From assembly GCA_036500345.1 (NCBI GenBank), contig DASYCE010000011.1, forward strand, positions 62,001-126,000: DNA of 64,000 nt. Direction: 5' to 3'. Positions 8,444 through 15,965 of this stretch are shown here, piece after piece. Every line of letters begins with the position of its first letter. Position 1 is the first letter of the stretch. The notes beneath the pieces were generated by a model. It ran no database searches, had not been told where the DNA came from, and saw only the letters and a list, made by a program, of their open reading frames with translations. The stretch is from Gemmatimonadales bacterium. GTDB taxonomy: Bacteria; Gemmatimonadota; Gemmatimonadetes; Gemmatimonadales; GWC2-71-9. Position numbers and translations under genes: made by a program.

Positions 8444-11125
8444 TTACTGCTCCCGCAATGCATCGACCGGATCGACCCGCGCCGCCCTCCACGCCGGAAC
8501 CACCGACGCCAGCAGACCGGTGAACGCCAGCAGGAGGACTGACCCACCGAGCGTGATCGGATCTGTCGCAGTCACACCGTAGAGAAATGATCCGAGGAGG
8601 CGCGTCCCGGCAAAGACCAGCGCCAATCCGCCCGCCACGCCACCAAGAATGATCCACGACGCTTCGCCCACCACCATCCCCAGGACCCGTTGTCCCCCCG
8701 CACCGAGCGCGATCCGGATGCCGATCTCACCTCGGCGCTGCGCCACGTTGTACGACATCGTGCCGTACAGTCCCATCATCGCCAGCAGCAGCGCCAGCAG
8801 GCCGAAGAATCCGGAGAGCAACGCCAGGAGGCGCGGCCGCGCGAGCGAGTCATTGATCTGCTGCGACAGCCAATTGAGCTGCAGCGCGATCTGCGGATTC
8901 GCTTCGGCGGCAACGCGACTCACCTCCCGGGTGACTTCTGTCATCGGCCGCGACGTCCGGATCTCGTAGGTATAACTGCTGGTGTTGTTGTTGCCGACGC
9001 CCATCGGGTAGTAGCCCTGCGCTCTCGGCTCCTCGGTGACCTTCGCATACTTGGTATCCTCGATCACGCCGATCACTTCCCACGGCACCGACAGAGAGTC
9101 ACCGTCCGGCGTCCTGTAGGTGCGCCCGAGCGGGGAGAGCGTCCCGAACATCTTCTTTGCCATCGTCGTGTTGATCACCACGACGTTGTGATGGCTGGCG
9201 ATGTCGGCGTCGTTGACGTCGCGCCCGGTCAGGAGCCGTGTCCCCATCGTCGCGAAGTAACCGGGGCTCACCTGATTGAACCACGCGAGCGAATCATCGA
9301 TGTGCTGTGGGCTGTACCCCGGAATGTGAACCAGGTCATTCCACCCCGCGTGTCCGACTGGCGTCGTCCACGACATCGCGGCATTCGACATCCCCGGCAG
9401 CATGCGGATCCGATCGAGAATGGCGACTGGTTCGGTGACCAGCCGCTCTCCCTTCCAGCCGGTGTTCCCGAAGTCGAGCGACGCCAGGACGATTCCGTCG
9501 CGAGTAAAGCCGACATCGGCGGTCATCAGCCGCTGGAAGGAGCCGACGAGAAGGCCGGCGCACGCCACCAGCAGCAGTGAAATCGCGACCTGCCCGCCGA
9601 CGAGCACATGTCCCAGTCGCCGCCGCCGGTCGCTCCGCACCGCTCCGCCGCTCTTCATCGCCGATTGCGGATCGGTCTGGGACGCGCGCCACGCGGGAAG
9701 CAGTCCGAATCCCACCCCCGCAACGACGGTGATCACCACCGCGAACGCCAGCACGCGCTGATTGGTGGAAAGGTCGATCACGACCGGGCGATCGCTGGTC
9801 GACAGCATCGTCACCAGCAGGCGCGTCGCCCAGTGAGAGAAGACCACGCCGAGCACAGCACCGGCCGCCGCCAGCGTCAGGCTCTCGGTGAGGAGCTGGC
9901 GGATCAGCCGCCGATGGCTTGCACCAATGGCGAGGCGGATCGCCACCTCGCGCTGACGACTCGCGGCCCGCGCCGACAGTAGCGCGCCGATGTTGGCGCA
10001 TGCGATCAGCAGGACGGCGCCGACCACCGCCATCAGGATCTCCAGCGCCGTTTCGAAATTGTCGCGCAGCCCCGAAGCACCGCCCGCAGCGGAGCGCGCC
10101 GAGAGCGTCCCTTTCAGATAGTCCTGCTGGCCGCCCTTGTCCCAATCGCCGGGGACCGTCGCCTGAAAGACGGCGGGGGCGATCGCATGGAGCGTCGCGT
10201 CAGTCCGCGCGAGCGACTCACCTGCCCGCGTGCGTACCATGACCTTGAGATACCAGCGCGATCGCCGGGTCAGCACCTTCGGATCACCGGTGAGGATCGG
10301 CTCGGCGCAGAGCGGCGCATACAGATCGGTGCGCTGGCCGACCTCGAGGCCGGTGAATCGCGGATCGGCGACACCGATCACCACCGCCGGATGACCTTCG
10401 ATCGGAATCGCCTTGCCGACTGCCGCCGCCGCGCTGCCAAACCGCGCCCGGGCAAAGGCGTCGCCGAGGACCGTGACGAGCGGACACCCGGGAAGATCGT
10501 CGGCCGCGGAGATCAATCGTCCCGCAACGGGCTGCACGCCGAGGCCGCGGAAGAAGTCACCCGACACGGTGCTTGCGGCGGTCGGTTGCTCGATTCCCTG
10601 CGTGGAGAGGTTGAACGATGCAGACGAGTACGCGAAGACCGCACCGAACAGCGAGTCGCGCGCGCGGATCTGCTCCCAGAGCGGGTTGGTGAAGGTGTAG
10701 TCGGGTTTGAGTCCCTTCCCCTGATCGATCAGGGAGAGCTCCCACGGACGCGTCACCGGCAACGACCGAAGTGCCACGGCATCGATCAGCGAGAAGATCG
10801 CGGTGTTTGCGCCGATGCCGAGGGCGAGCGAGCAGACGGCGACCAGCGTGAACGCCGGTGCGCTGCGGAGCGTGCGCAGGGCGTACCGGATATCGGCAAA
10901 GACCGACTCCAGCCAGACCGCCGTGTCGGCGTCGTGCGCCGCTTCCTTCTGCTTCCCCCGGTTGCCGAACCGCCGTCGCGCCTCGGCGATGGCATCCTCG
11001 CGGGGCATTCCGCGCGCGACGAGTTCATCGGTGAGTTCGGCGAGATGGGTGTCGAGTTCGACATCGAGCGACCGTGACAGCCGGTCGCCGCGGACGGCAT
11101 TGGCGAGTCTGGAGAAGAGGCTCAT
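8444..11125 (-). CDS. ADOP-family MacB/FtsX-type ABC permease
   Basis: 893 residues. Order: an N-terminal ADOP signature helix region (about 1-75, with LTDELVARGMPREDAIAEARRRFG split over its end), first transmembrane helix and MacB-type periplasmic domain (about 85-340), three FtsX helices (about 365-490), then a second periplasmic domain and a second FtsX core (about 790-893, ending in RAARVDPVDALREQ). Such duplicated orphan permeases occur mainly in Acidobacteria and Gemmatimonadota, usually without an adjacent ATPase, as here. Export of peptides or macrolide-like compounds is inferred from MacB. Family members often sit beside a PadR regulator, but none is in the window. AGGAAT precedes the ATG. 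Confidence 0.93.
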   Translation of the reverse strand: MSLFSRLANAVRGDRLSRSLDVELDTHLAELTDELVARGMPREDAIAEARRRFGNRGKQKEAAHDADTAVWLESVFADIRYALRTLRSAPAFTLVAVCSLALGIGANTAIFSLIDAVALRSLPVTRPWELSLIDQGKGLKPDYTFTNPLWEQIRARDSLFGAVFAYSSASFNLSTQGIEQPTAASTVSGDFFRGLGVQPVAGRLISAADDLPGCPLVTVLGDAFARARFGSAAAAVGKAIPIEGHPAVVIGVADPRFTGLEVGQRTDLYAPLCAEPILTGDPKVLTRRSRWYLKVMVRTRAGESLARTDATLHAIAPAVFQATVPGDWDKGGQQDYLKGTLSARSAAGGASGLRDNFETALEILMAVVGAVLLIACANIGALLSARAASRQREVAIRLAIGASHRRLIRQLLTESLTLAAAGAVLGVVFSHWATRLLVTMLSTSDRPVVIDLSTNQRVLAFAVVITVVAGVGFGLLPAWRASQTDPQSAMKSGGAVRSDRRRRLGHVLVGGQVAISLLLVACAGLLVGSFQRLMTADVGFTRDGIVLASLDFGNTGWKGERLVTEPVAILDRIRMLPGMSNAAMSWTTPVGHAGWNDLVHIPGYSPQHIDDSLAWFNQVSPGYFATMGTRLLTGRDVNDADIASHHNVVVINTTMAKKMFGTLSPLGRTYRTPDGDSLSVPWEVIGVIEDTKYAKVTEEPRAQGYYPMGVGNNNTSSYTYEIRTSRPMTEVTREVSRVAAEANPQIALQLNWLSQQINDSLARPRLLALLSGFFGLLALLLAMMGLYGTMSYNVAQRRGEIGIRIALGAGGQRVLGMVVGEASWIILGGVAGGLALVFAGTRLLGSFLYGVTATDPITLGGSVLLLAFTGLLASVVPAWRAARVDPVDALREQ

Positions 11126-11161
11126 CGATTCCTCGGGGTGTCCGTCATACCTGTCTAGCTA

Positions 11162-11180
11162 TGTATACAAGACACAGTGT
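11162..11180. promoter_or_regulatory. adjacent palindromes in divergent ADOP/M28 promoter region
   Basis: TGTATACA (11162-11169) is a perfect palindrome, and ACACAGTGT (11172-11180) is a second one two bases away. They lie in the 155-bp divergent intergenic region between the permease and the M28 peptidase gene. PadR-type repressors often bind ATGT/ACAT-type dyads near ADOP genes, so an operator is plausible, but no regulator gene is nearby. Confidence 0.35.
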
Positions 11181-11280
11181 ACCGCCAAACGGTTGGTGAG
11201 GGAAGGGCGCGCCCCAGCGCGATCCGCGCTATGATTCTCCGTACACCCGCACCCCGAACCACACCCCGGAGTTCTTGCCG

Positions 11281-12984
11281 ATGCGCATTCTCGTCCGCGC
11301 CGCACGGTCGTCGCTGGTCGCGATCTCCACCGCCGTCCTGATGGTACCGCTCGCCTCGCCGCTCGCCGCCCAGGAAAAGGTCGACGTTCCCACCATCGAA
11401 CGGATCAAGACGGAGGCGATGCAGCACTCGCAGGTCATGGACCTCATGAGTTACCTCACCGATGTCTACGGCCCACGCCTCACCTGGTCGCCGCGCGCCC
11501 ATCAGGCCGGCGACTGGACCGTCGAACAGCTCAAGAAGTGGGGCGTCGCCGACGCGCACCTGGAGCCATGGGACACGCCGAACGGGATCGGCTGGCAGAA
11601 CGAGCGCTTCTCCCTGCAGGCGATCTCTCCCAACCCGTTCATCATCGCCGGAGCACCGCGGGCGTGGTCGGCCAGCACCAGGGGGCGCATCAGCGGCCCC
11701 GCGATCCGCATCGATGTCGGCTGCCTCGCCGAGCTGCAGCAGAAGTACGACGGCAAGCTGAAGAACGCCTTCGTGATGTTTACCGCACCGACGGAAGGGC
11801 CGGTGACGGAGTTCACGCCATATGCGACTCGCCGCTCCGATTCATCGCTGGCGGCGATGGCCGCGGTTGATCCCAGCGCTCCGGCGCCAGGCCGTGGCGG
11901 AGCGGGACGAGGCGGCGCGAACGGTGCGGCGCAGCCTCCGCTCTCGCCTGTTTGCGAGCAGGCGGCAGCGCAGGCTCCTGCGGGTCGCGGTGGTCGCGGT
12001 GGCGGCCGCGGATTCAACGTCAACGGCGACACCACGACGCAGCGCTGGCTGGAGAAGCAGGGGGTCGCCGCCATCCTGATGAACAGCCGCGGGACCGGCG
12101 GTGATATCGCGACCGACAATGGCGCGTCGCGCGCGAAGGGTGCGCCGGAAGTGCCGTTCGTGCACGTCGCTACCGAGGGGTACGGCCGCGTTGCGCGGAT
12201 GCTCGAACGCCATGTGCCGGTCGTCCTCGAACTCGAAATGATCAACCACTTCTATCCCGCCGATTCCACCTCGTTCAACATCGTCGGCGACATCCCCGGC
12301 ACCGATCCGCAGCTCAAGGATCAGGTCGTGATGATCGGCGGCCACTTCGATTCATGGCATTCGGGGACCGGAGCCACCGACAACGGCGCAGGCTCCGGCG
12401 TGATGCTCGAGGCGATCCGGGTCCTCAGGGCGCTCAACCTCCAGCCGCGGCGGACGATCCGCATCGCGCTCTGGACCGGTGAAGAAGAAGGGCTCTACGG
12501 CTCGTGCGCCTACACCAGGAAGCATTTCGGCTACATCGACTCGACGTCGTTCCATCCGACGCCTGAGTGGTCGAAGCTTGCGGCGTATTTCAATCTCGAC
12601 AACGGCAGCGGCAAGATCCGCGGCGTCTACGATCAGGGGAACACCGCCGTCGGGCCGATCTTCGAGGCCTGGATGGGGCCGTTCAAGACGATCGGGATGA
12701 CTACCACGACGATCAGCAATACCGGATCGACCGACCACATCGCCTTCGACAATCTCGGACTTCCCGGCTTCCAGTTCATCCAGGATGGGCTCGACTACGG
12801 CAGCCGGACCCATCACACCAACCAGGATGTGTACGAGCGCCTGCAGCCCGACGACATGATGTTCAACTCGGCGGTGCTGGCGGCGTTCGCGTGGCAGGCG
12901 GCACAGCGCGACGAGCCGTTGCCGCGCAAGCCGGCGCCGTTCTCGCCGGGCGGGCCGCGGACTCGCGGACAGTTCTGCATGTAG
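11281..12984 (+). CDS. secreted M28-family zinc aminopeptidase with PA-like domain
   Basis: 567 residues with a signal peptide ending near PLAAQ. The catalytic domain shows the two-zinc M28 set in order: GGHFDSW (His355), TDNGAG (Asp367), GEEEG (Glu401-402, catalytic base and ligand), NLDNG and THHTN. A PA-like domain lies ahead of it (about 130-330) and is split by a Gly/Arg-rich insert with GRGG repeats (about 200-250). It probably trims peptides outside the cytoplasm. The start is ATG 11281 with GGAG about 10 bases upstream; a TTG at 11275 is less likely. A hairpin follows the stop. Confidence 0.94.
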   Translation: MRILVRAARSSLVAISTAVLMVPLASPLAAQEKVDVPTIERIKTEAMQHSQVMDLMSYLTDVYGPRLTWSPRAHQAGDWTVEQLKKWGVADAHLEPWDTPNGIGWQNERFSLQAISPNPFIIAGAPRAWSASTRGRISGPAIRIDVGCLAELQQKYDGKLKNAFVMFTAPTEGPVTEFTPYATRRSDSSLAAMAAVDPSAPAPGRGGAGRGGANGAAQPPLSPVCEQAAAQAPAGRGGRGGGRGFNVNGDTTTQRWLEKQGVAAILMNSRGTGGDIATDNGASRAKGAPEVPFVHVATEGYGRVARMLERHVPVVLELEMINHFYPADSTSFNIVGDIPGTDPQLKDQVVMIGGHFDSWHSGTGATDNGAGSGVMLEAIRVLRALNLQPRRTIRIALWTGEEEGLYGSCAYTRKHFGYIDSTSFHPTPEWSKLAAYFNLDNGSGKIRGVYDQGNTAVGPIFEAWMGPFKTIGMTTTTISNTGSTDHIAFDNLGLPGFQFIQDGLDYGSRTHHTNQDVYERLQPDDMMFNSAVLAAFAWQAAQRDEPLPRKPAPFSPGGPRTRGQFCM

Positions 12985-12988
12985 TCGA

Positions 12989-13033
12989 CACGGCTGCGCC
13001 TCGCGCTGCAACGGCGCGAGGCGCGCAGCCGTG
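12989..13033 (+). terminator. strong GC hairpin after the M28 gene
   Basis: The arm CACGGCTGCGC plus CTCGCGC pairs with GCGCGAG and GCGCAGCCGTG around a short loop, with a two-base bulge. It begins 5 bases after the stop codon. There is no T tract, so it may stabilise the 3' end rather than terminate on its own. Confidence 0.55.
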
Positions 13034-13055
13034 ATCTTCGGCAACCGATAGCCCA

Positions 13056-13760
13056 ATGTCCCGATTGATCATCAAGGGGTTGATCGGCGGTGCGGTTCAG
13101 GTCGCCATCTATGCCGCAGCACTCCTGATCCCCGCGGGAATCGTTCACGGCGGCACCTGGTACTGGCCGCGCGCGCTCCTCTTCTTCCTGCTCTATGCGA
13201 TCGCACTCGAAGCGTCGGTCGTCGTCATGGCGATCGCGGCGCCGAACAGCCTCGCGGCGCGACTCACCCCGCCGGCAACGGAAGCGCAGCCGATGGCGGA
13301 CCGCGTCGCCACTCTCCTGCTCGTGCTCGCGACGCTCGGCTGGTTTGCATTCGTCGCCGTTGACGTCTTCGACCTGAAGTTGCTGCCGCCCCCGTCATGG
13401 GGTGTCTCCCTGGCCGGCGCCGTGGTCTCGTTTGCCGGATTCATCGTGGCCGTCACGGCGATCCATCAGAACGCCTTTGCGATCCCGATCGTCGAGGATC
13501 AATCGGCGCGGGCGCAGGTGGTGATCACCTCAGGATTGTATGCGTACGTGCGGCACCCGATGTACCTCGGCATCTTGATCTTTCATGCGGGGTTGGCGCT
13601 CTGGCTGGGGAGCTATGCGGCACTGCTCGCCGTCGGCGTGATGGTCCTGATGCTCCGGATCCGCATCGGTATCGAAGAGACAACGCTGCGACAGACACTT
13701 CCGGAGTACCCGCAATACATTACGAGAGTGCCCGCGCGCCTCGTCCCGGGGATCTGGTAG
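13056..13760 (+). CDS. isoprenylcysteine carboxyl methyltransferase-like membrane protein
   Basis: 234 residues with about five to six membrane helices. The C-terminal YVRHPMYLGILIFHAGLALWLGSY followed by RIRIGIEETTLRQTLPEYPQYITRVPARLVPGIW is split here into its key parts: the VRHPMY and E-E-x-L...Y motifs of the ICMT/PEMT group. These bind S-adenosylmethionine at the membrane face. Bacterial members methylate small hydrophobic thiols, phospholipids or unknown substrates; the substrate here is unknown. It is a single gene between two hairpin-bearing units, convergent with aroH. Confidence 0.85.
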   Translation: MSRLIIKGLIGGAVQVAIYAAALLIPAGIVHGGTWYWPRALLFFLLYAIALEASVVVMAIAAPNSLAARLTPPATEAQPMADRVATLLLVLATLGWFAFVAVDVFDLKLLPPPSWGVSLAGAVVSFAGFIVAVTAIHQNAFAIPIVEDQSARAQVVITSGLYAYVRHPMYLGILIFHAGLALWLGSYAALLAVGVMVLMLRIRIGIEETTLRQTLPEYPQYITRVPARLVPGIW

Positions 13761-13879
13761 GAGGGAGTCACTCCGGCCCGACAGCCTCGGCGGCACTGGT
13801 CATCTACGCGTACAACTTCCTCCCATTTCATCGCGGTGTCTGATCCGCGAAGAATGAAGCGGGAAGTTCGAGAAGCGGG

Positions 13880-14281
13880 TCACTCTCGCCCCACCAGATC
13901 CGGCCGCAGCGCCGCGGCACCGCGCAGATACACCGGCCGCACCGGCCCGCTCCAGCATCGCTCCGCATGCACCAGGATCCTGAGGCATCGCGGCAGCGCC
14001 CCTGGCACCGCGATCTCCGTGGCACAGAGGAGCGGCACTCCTTCCCACCCCGCGAATCGTGCCGTCGTCGCCGGAAACGCGGCGTTGAGATCGGGCGTCA
14101 TGGTGAACACGGCACTGATCATCTGCTCCGGTCCGATCCCGTTCGCCGCCTGAAGTTCGTGAATCAATTCGGCGACGGCCGCGGCAATCGCCGTCTCGCA
14201 ATTCTCCTCGACCGTGATCGCACCGCGGATCGCCCGGACCGACGGCACCCGCAGCCATCGGCGTAACCATCGATCGATCAT
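13880..14281 (-). CDS. aroH: chorismate mutase, AroH class
   Basis: 133 residues, the trimeric pseudo-alpha/beta-barrel type of chorismate mutase (chorismate to prephenate). Residues matching the Bacillus subtilis active site are present: Arg19 in RAIRGA, the TPDLNAAFPA stretch, Glu89 in ATEI, Arg101 in CLRIL, Tyr118 in PVYL, and the C-terminal AALRPDL. Its ATG (14281) overlaps the stop of the prephenate dehydratase gene as ATGA, so the two are co-translated. Mutase plus dehydratase gives phenylpyruvate, the precursor of Phe. The N-terminus is about 12 residues longer than in B. subtilis, with an Arg/Trp-rich start. Confidence 0.95.
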   Translation of the reverse strand: MIDRWLRRWLRVPSVRAIRGAITVEENCETAIAAAVAELIHELQAANGIGPEQMISAVFTMTPDLNAAFPATTARFAGWEGVPLLCATEIAVPGALPRCLRILVHAERCWSGPVRPVYLRGAAALRPDLVGRE

Positions 14282-14829
14282 CTCGCGGCGCCCGGTGCGA
14301 TGACCACGAACGCGGTCCGATTGTCTCGCGCATCGGCGATATCGCGATAGAGGACCTCGAGACCGTGATGCTCCGCGGCGCGTTCGCTCGCCACCGCCGC
14401 TCGCGTGTAGTTTCGATCGAGACTGATCCGGCGCGCCGATTCGGCGGTGTCGTCGGCCACTTTCGGCGTGAGCCGATGCGTCGCGAGAAAGCCGACGCAT
14501 TGCTTGAGCGCTTCCGGATGGCTCTCGACACTCCGGATTGTGCGGACGGCGGTCCCCGGGAGCGCCAGCAGGCAGAGGCAGATCGGGAATTCGAATCGGT
14601 CGACCTCCTCGAGATCGGTTGCCGAATGGAGCGCTGCCCGGCTCGTCTCGATCTCGCCGATGGTGGAGTTCCAGACGGGCACCAGTCCCAGGTCGGCTTT
14701 CCCGCTTCGCACCGCGCGAACGACTCCGTCGAAATCGGCGAATCCTGTCGCCCTGGCGCCGGCAATCCTCGACTCCGCGGCGAGTTGACTGAACGCACCG
14801 ACACTTCCCTGATATGCGACCTTCGGCAC
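14278..14829 (-). CDS. pheA: prephenate dehydratase, catalytic domain only (no ACT)
   Basis: 183 residues. It converts prephenate to phenylpyruvate. Family motifs: VAYQGSVGAFSQ at the start, VPVWNSTIGEI (about 50-60; usually VPIENS), SHPEAL (103-108) and DNRTAF (169-174). The essential Thr of the TRF motif is kept (Thr172), but the Arg is Ala. There is no C-terminal ACT domain, so feedback inhibition by Phe as in the classic enzymes is not expected. The start is GTG 14829 with a GGGGAAGGGG ribosome site about 6 bases upstream; the ATG inside that stretch is out of frame and runs into a stop. A leader peptide and terminator lie just upstream. Confidence 0.92.
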   Translation of the reverse strand: MPKVAYQGSVGAFSQLAAESRIAGARATGFADFDGVVRAVRSGKADLGLVPVWNSTIGEIETSRAALHSATDLEEVDRFEFPICLCLLALPGTAVRTIRSVESHPEALKQCVGFLATHRLTPKVADDTAESARRISLDRNYTRAAVASERAAEHHGLEVLYRDIADARDNRTAFVVIAPGAAR

Positions 14830-14855
14830 CTGCTACCCCTTCCCCATGTCCAGGA

Positions 14856-14892
14856 CAAAACAAAACGGCCCTCTCGTCAGTGAGAGGGCCGT
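14856..14892 (-). terminator. intrinsic terminator in the pheA leader (probable attenuator)
   Basis: On the minus strand the arm ACGGCCCTCTC (14892-14882) pairs perfectly with GAGAGGGCCGT (14875-14865) around a 6-base loop and runs into TTTTGTTTTG. It lies 31 bases after the leader-peptide stop and 26 bases before the GTG of the dehydratase gene, so it would stop transcription before the operon. A competing 7-bp pairing of GGGAGGG (14945-14939) with CCCTCTC (14888-14882, one G-U pair) could act as antiterminator. The hairpin is seen directly; the regulatory role is inferred. Confidence 0.85.
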
Positions 14893-14923
14893 CGGCTGGT
14901 GCGGACTGCTGTGAGTGTCCGTG

Positions 14924-14998
14924 CTAGCGCCGAGCTCCCCCTCCCATGACGGGATAGAGGCGATAGCTAAATGCGAAATAGCGCACGGCAGTCATCAT
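14924..14998 (-). CDS. 24-codon Phe/Tyr-rich leader peptide of the pheA-aroH operon
   Basis: The short ORF opens with two ATG codons (14998 and 14995) and ends with TAG at 14926-14924. Residues 7-15 read YFAFSYRLY: three Tyr and two Phe in nine codons, followed by PVMGGGARR. An intrinsic terminator and the Phe-pathway genes follow. This is the arrangement of amino-acid attenuation leaders such as E. coli pheL: stalling at the aromatic codons would leave 14945-14939 free to block the terminator. The predicted transcript start falls on or next to the first ATG, so the leader may be translated from a leaderless mRNA. No ribosome site is present. Confidence 0.7.
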   Translation of the reverse strand: MMTAVRYFAFSYRLYPVMGGGARR

Positions 14999-15003
14999 GA
15001 CAT

Positions 15004-15033
15004 ACGATAGCAGGAGACGGGAAACCGCGTCAA
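15004..15033 (-). promoter_or_regulatory. sigma-70-type promoter of the pheA leader
   Basis: On the minus strand TTGACG (15033-15028) and TATCGT (15009-15004) are separated by 18 bases. They match the -35 and -10 consensus in five and four of six positions. A start about seven bases downstream would be near 14997, at the first ATG of the leader peptide. Confidence 0.6.
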
Positions 15034-15072
15034 GGTGATCGGGGTTCGAACGGATGCCGCGCGAAGACGATG

Positions 15073-15471
15073 TCAGAGATTCCCCTCGCAGAGAAAACCC
15101 TCCTGATCCGGTCCGCAGACCGGCGCGCGGGTCGGACGCCGGATTGGACAGATCTGCGAATGCACCAGCTGGAATCGGCCATCCCAGAATTCGACGAACG
15201 CTTCGAACCACCGCGCGGCACCGAGATAGTCGCCGTCGAGATAGATCGTGCCGCTCGGCGCGATCGGCTCTCGCGAATTGCGCTCGATGATCGGCACGCT
15301 GAGCGACAGCCGCTGACCCCAGTGCAGCTGATGTTCGCGATCGCGGAAGATTCGCACCACGCGCCCTTCGATCCGCCCGGCGCGGGCGTCATCGCGCGAA
15401 CCGGTGCGGCAGAGTTGCAGATGCATCTGCGCCTGCGCCCGGGCTCGCTGGTACACCTCTGGCGCCATCAT
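15073..15471 (-). CDS. hypothetical protein, 132 residues
   Basis: I do not recognise the family. There is no signal peptide or membrane segment. The middle (RVVRIFRDREHQLHWGQRL, then SLSVPIIERN) looks like a beta-rich domain, followed by GTIYLDGDYLGAARWFEAFVE, a mixed strand/helix stretch. The C-terminus has three Cys. Two adjacent ATGs (15471, 15468) compete as start, with no good ribosome site, but the start overlaps a tiny ORF downstream of the VOC gene, so coupling is possible. It may share the VOC gene's transcript. Confidence 0.5.
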   Translation of the reverse strand: MMAPEVYQRARAQAQMHLQLCRTGSRDDARAGRIEGRVVRIFRDREHQLHWGQRLSLSVPIIERNSREPIAPSGTIYLDGDYLGAARWFEAFVEFWDGRFQLVHSQICPIRRPTRAPVCGPDQEGFLCEGNL

Positions 15472-15534
15472 CCGCGAATCATCCGCGTCATCGAGGGGTC
15501 TCCTGGATCATCACCCGCGAATCGCCCGCGTCAT
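15466..15534. repeat. 26-bp direct repeat with chained ATGA start/stop overlaps
   Basis: 15466-15491 and 15509-15534 match at 23 of 26 positions. On the minus strand each copy begins with an ATGACGCGG start and encodes a seven-codon peptide (MTRAIRG and MTRMIRG) ending in TGA that overlaps the next ATG. The first start overlaps the VOC gene's stop, and a third mini-ORF (MIQETPR) joins the two copies. They may act only as a chain of re-initiation sites. Confidence 0.55.
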
Positions 15535-15914
15535 GAAGCCGCCGGTTCCCAGAGCTCGACCTTGTTCCCTTCCGGGTCGATGACCCATCCGAACTTGCCG
15601 TATTCCGAATCCTCGACCTTGTCGAGGACGTTGTATCCCTTCTCGCGCAGCGCCTTCACCAGCCCGTGCAGGTCGTCGACCCGGTAGTTGATCATGAACG
15701 GTGCCGAGCTCGGCGCAAACTGATCGCTCTGCTGGGAGGCGATGTTCCAGGCGGTCGTCCCCGCGACCGGCTTCCCCGCGTCGTCGACCCAGTCGAACGC
15801 TGCCCCGCCCCACGGCTGGACGTCGATGCCGAGGTTGTCGCGATACCACGCCTGCAGCGCCTTCGGATCGTTCGCCTTGAAGAACACGCCGCCAATGCCG
15901 GTGACTCGTGCCAT
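15531..15914 (-). CDS. VOC (glyoxalase-like) family protein
   Basis: 127 residues, one VOC unit pair: VTGIGGVFFKANDPKALQAWY at the start, MINYRVDDLHGLVKALREKGY in the middle and WVIDPEGNKVELWEP at the end. The last strand has the Glu (KVELWE) that is a metal ligand in many VOC enzymes. The substrate is unknown. It is unlike the other VOC protein in the window (4414-4824) outside the core pattern. The ATG at 15914 follows a weak GAGGAATC-like site (complement of 15917-15924). Confidence 0.9.
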   Translation of the reverse strand: MARVTGIGGVFFKANDPKALQAWYRDNLGIDVQPWGGAAFDWVDDAGKPVAGTTAWNIASQQSDQFAPSSAPFMINYRVDDLHGLVKALREKGYNVLDKVEDSEYGKFGWVIDPEGNKVELWEPAAS

Positions 15915-15965
15915 CGTCAGATTCCTCGCATGGGTTGAATTCGAAAGAAGATCCCGCCATCCCGA

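Noticed and set aside
15031-15050. GGGGTTCGAACGG resembling a tRNA T-arm
   Set aside because: There is no acceptor or anticodon stem in the expected positions, and the segment overlaps the leader promoter.
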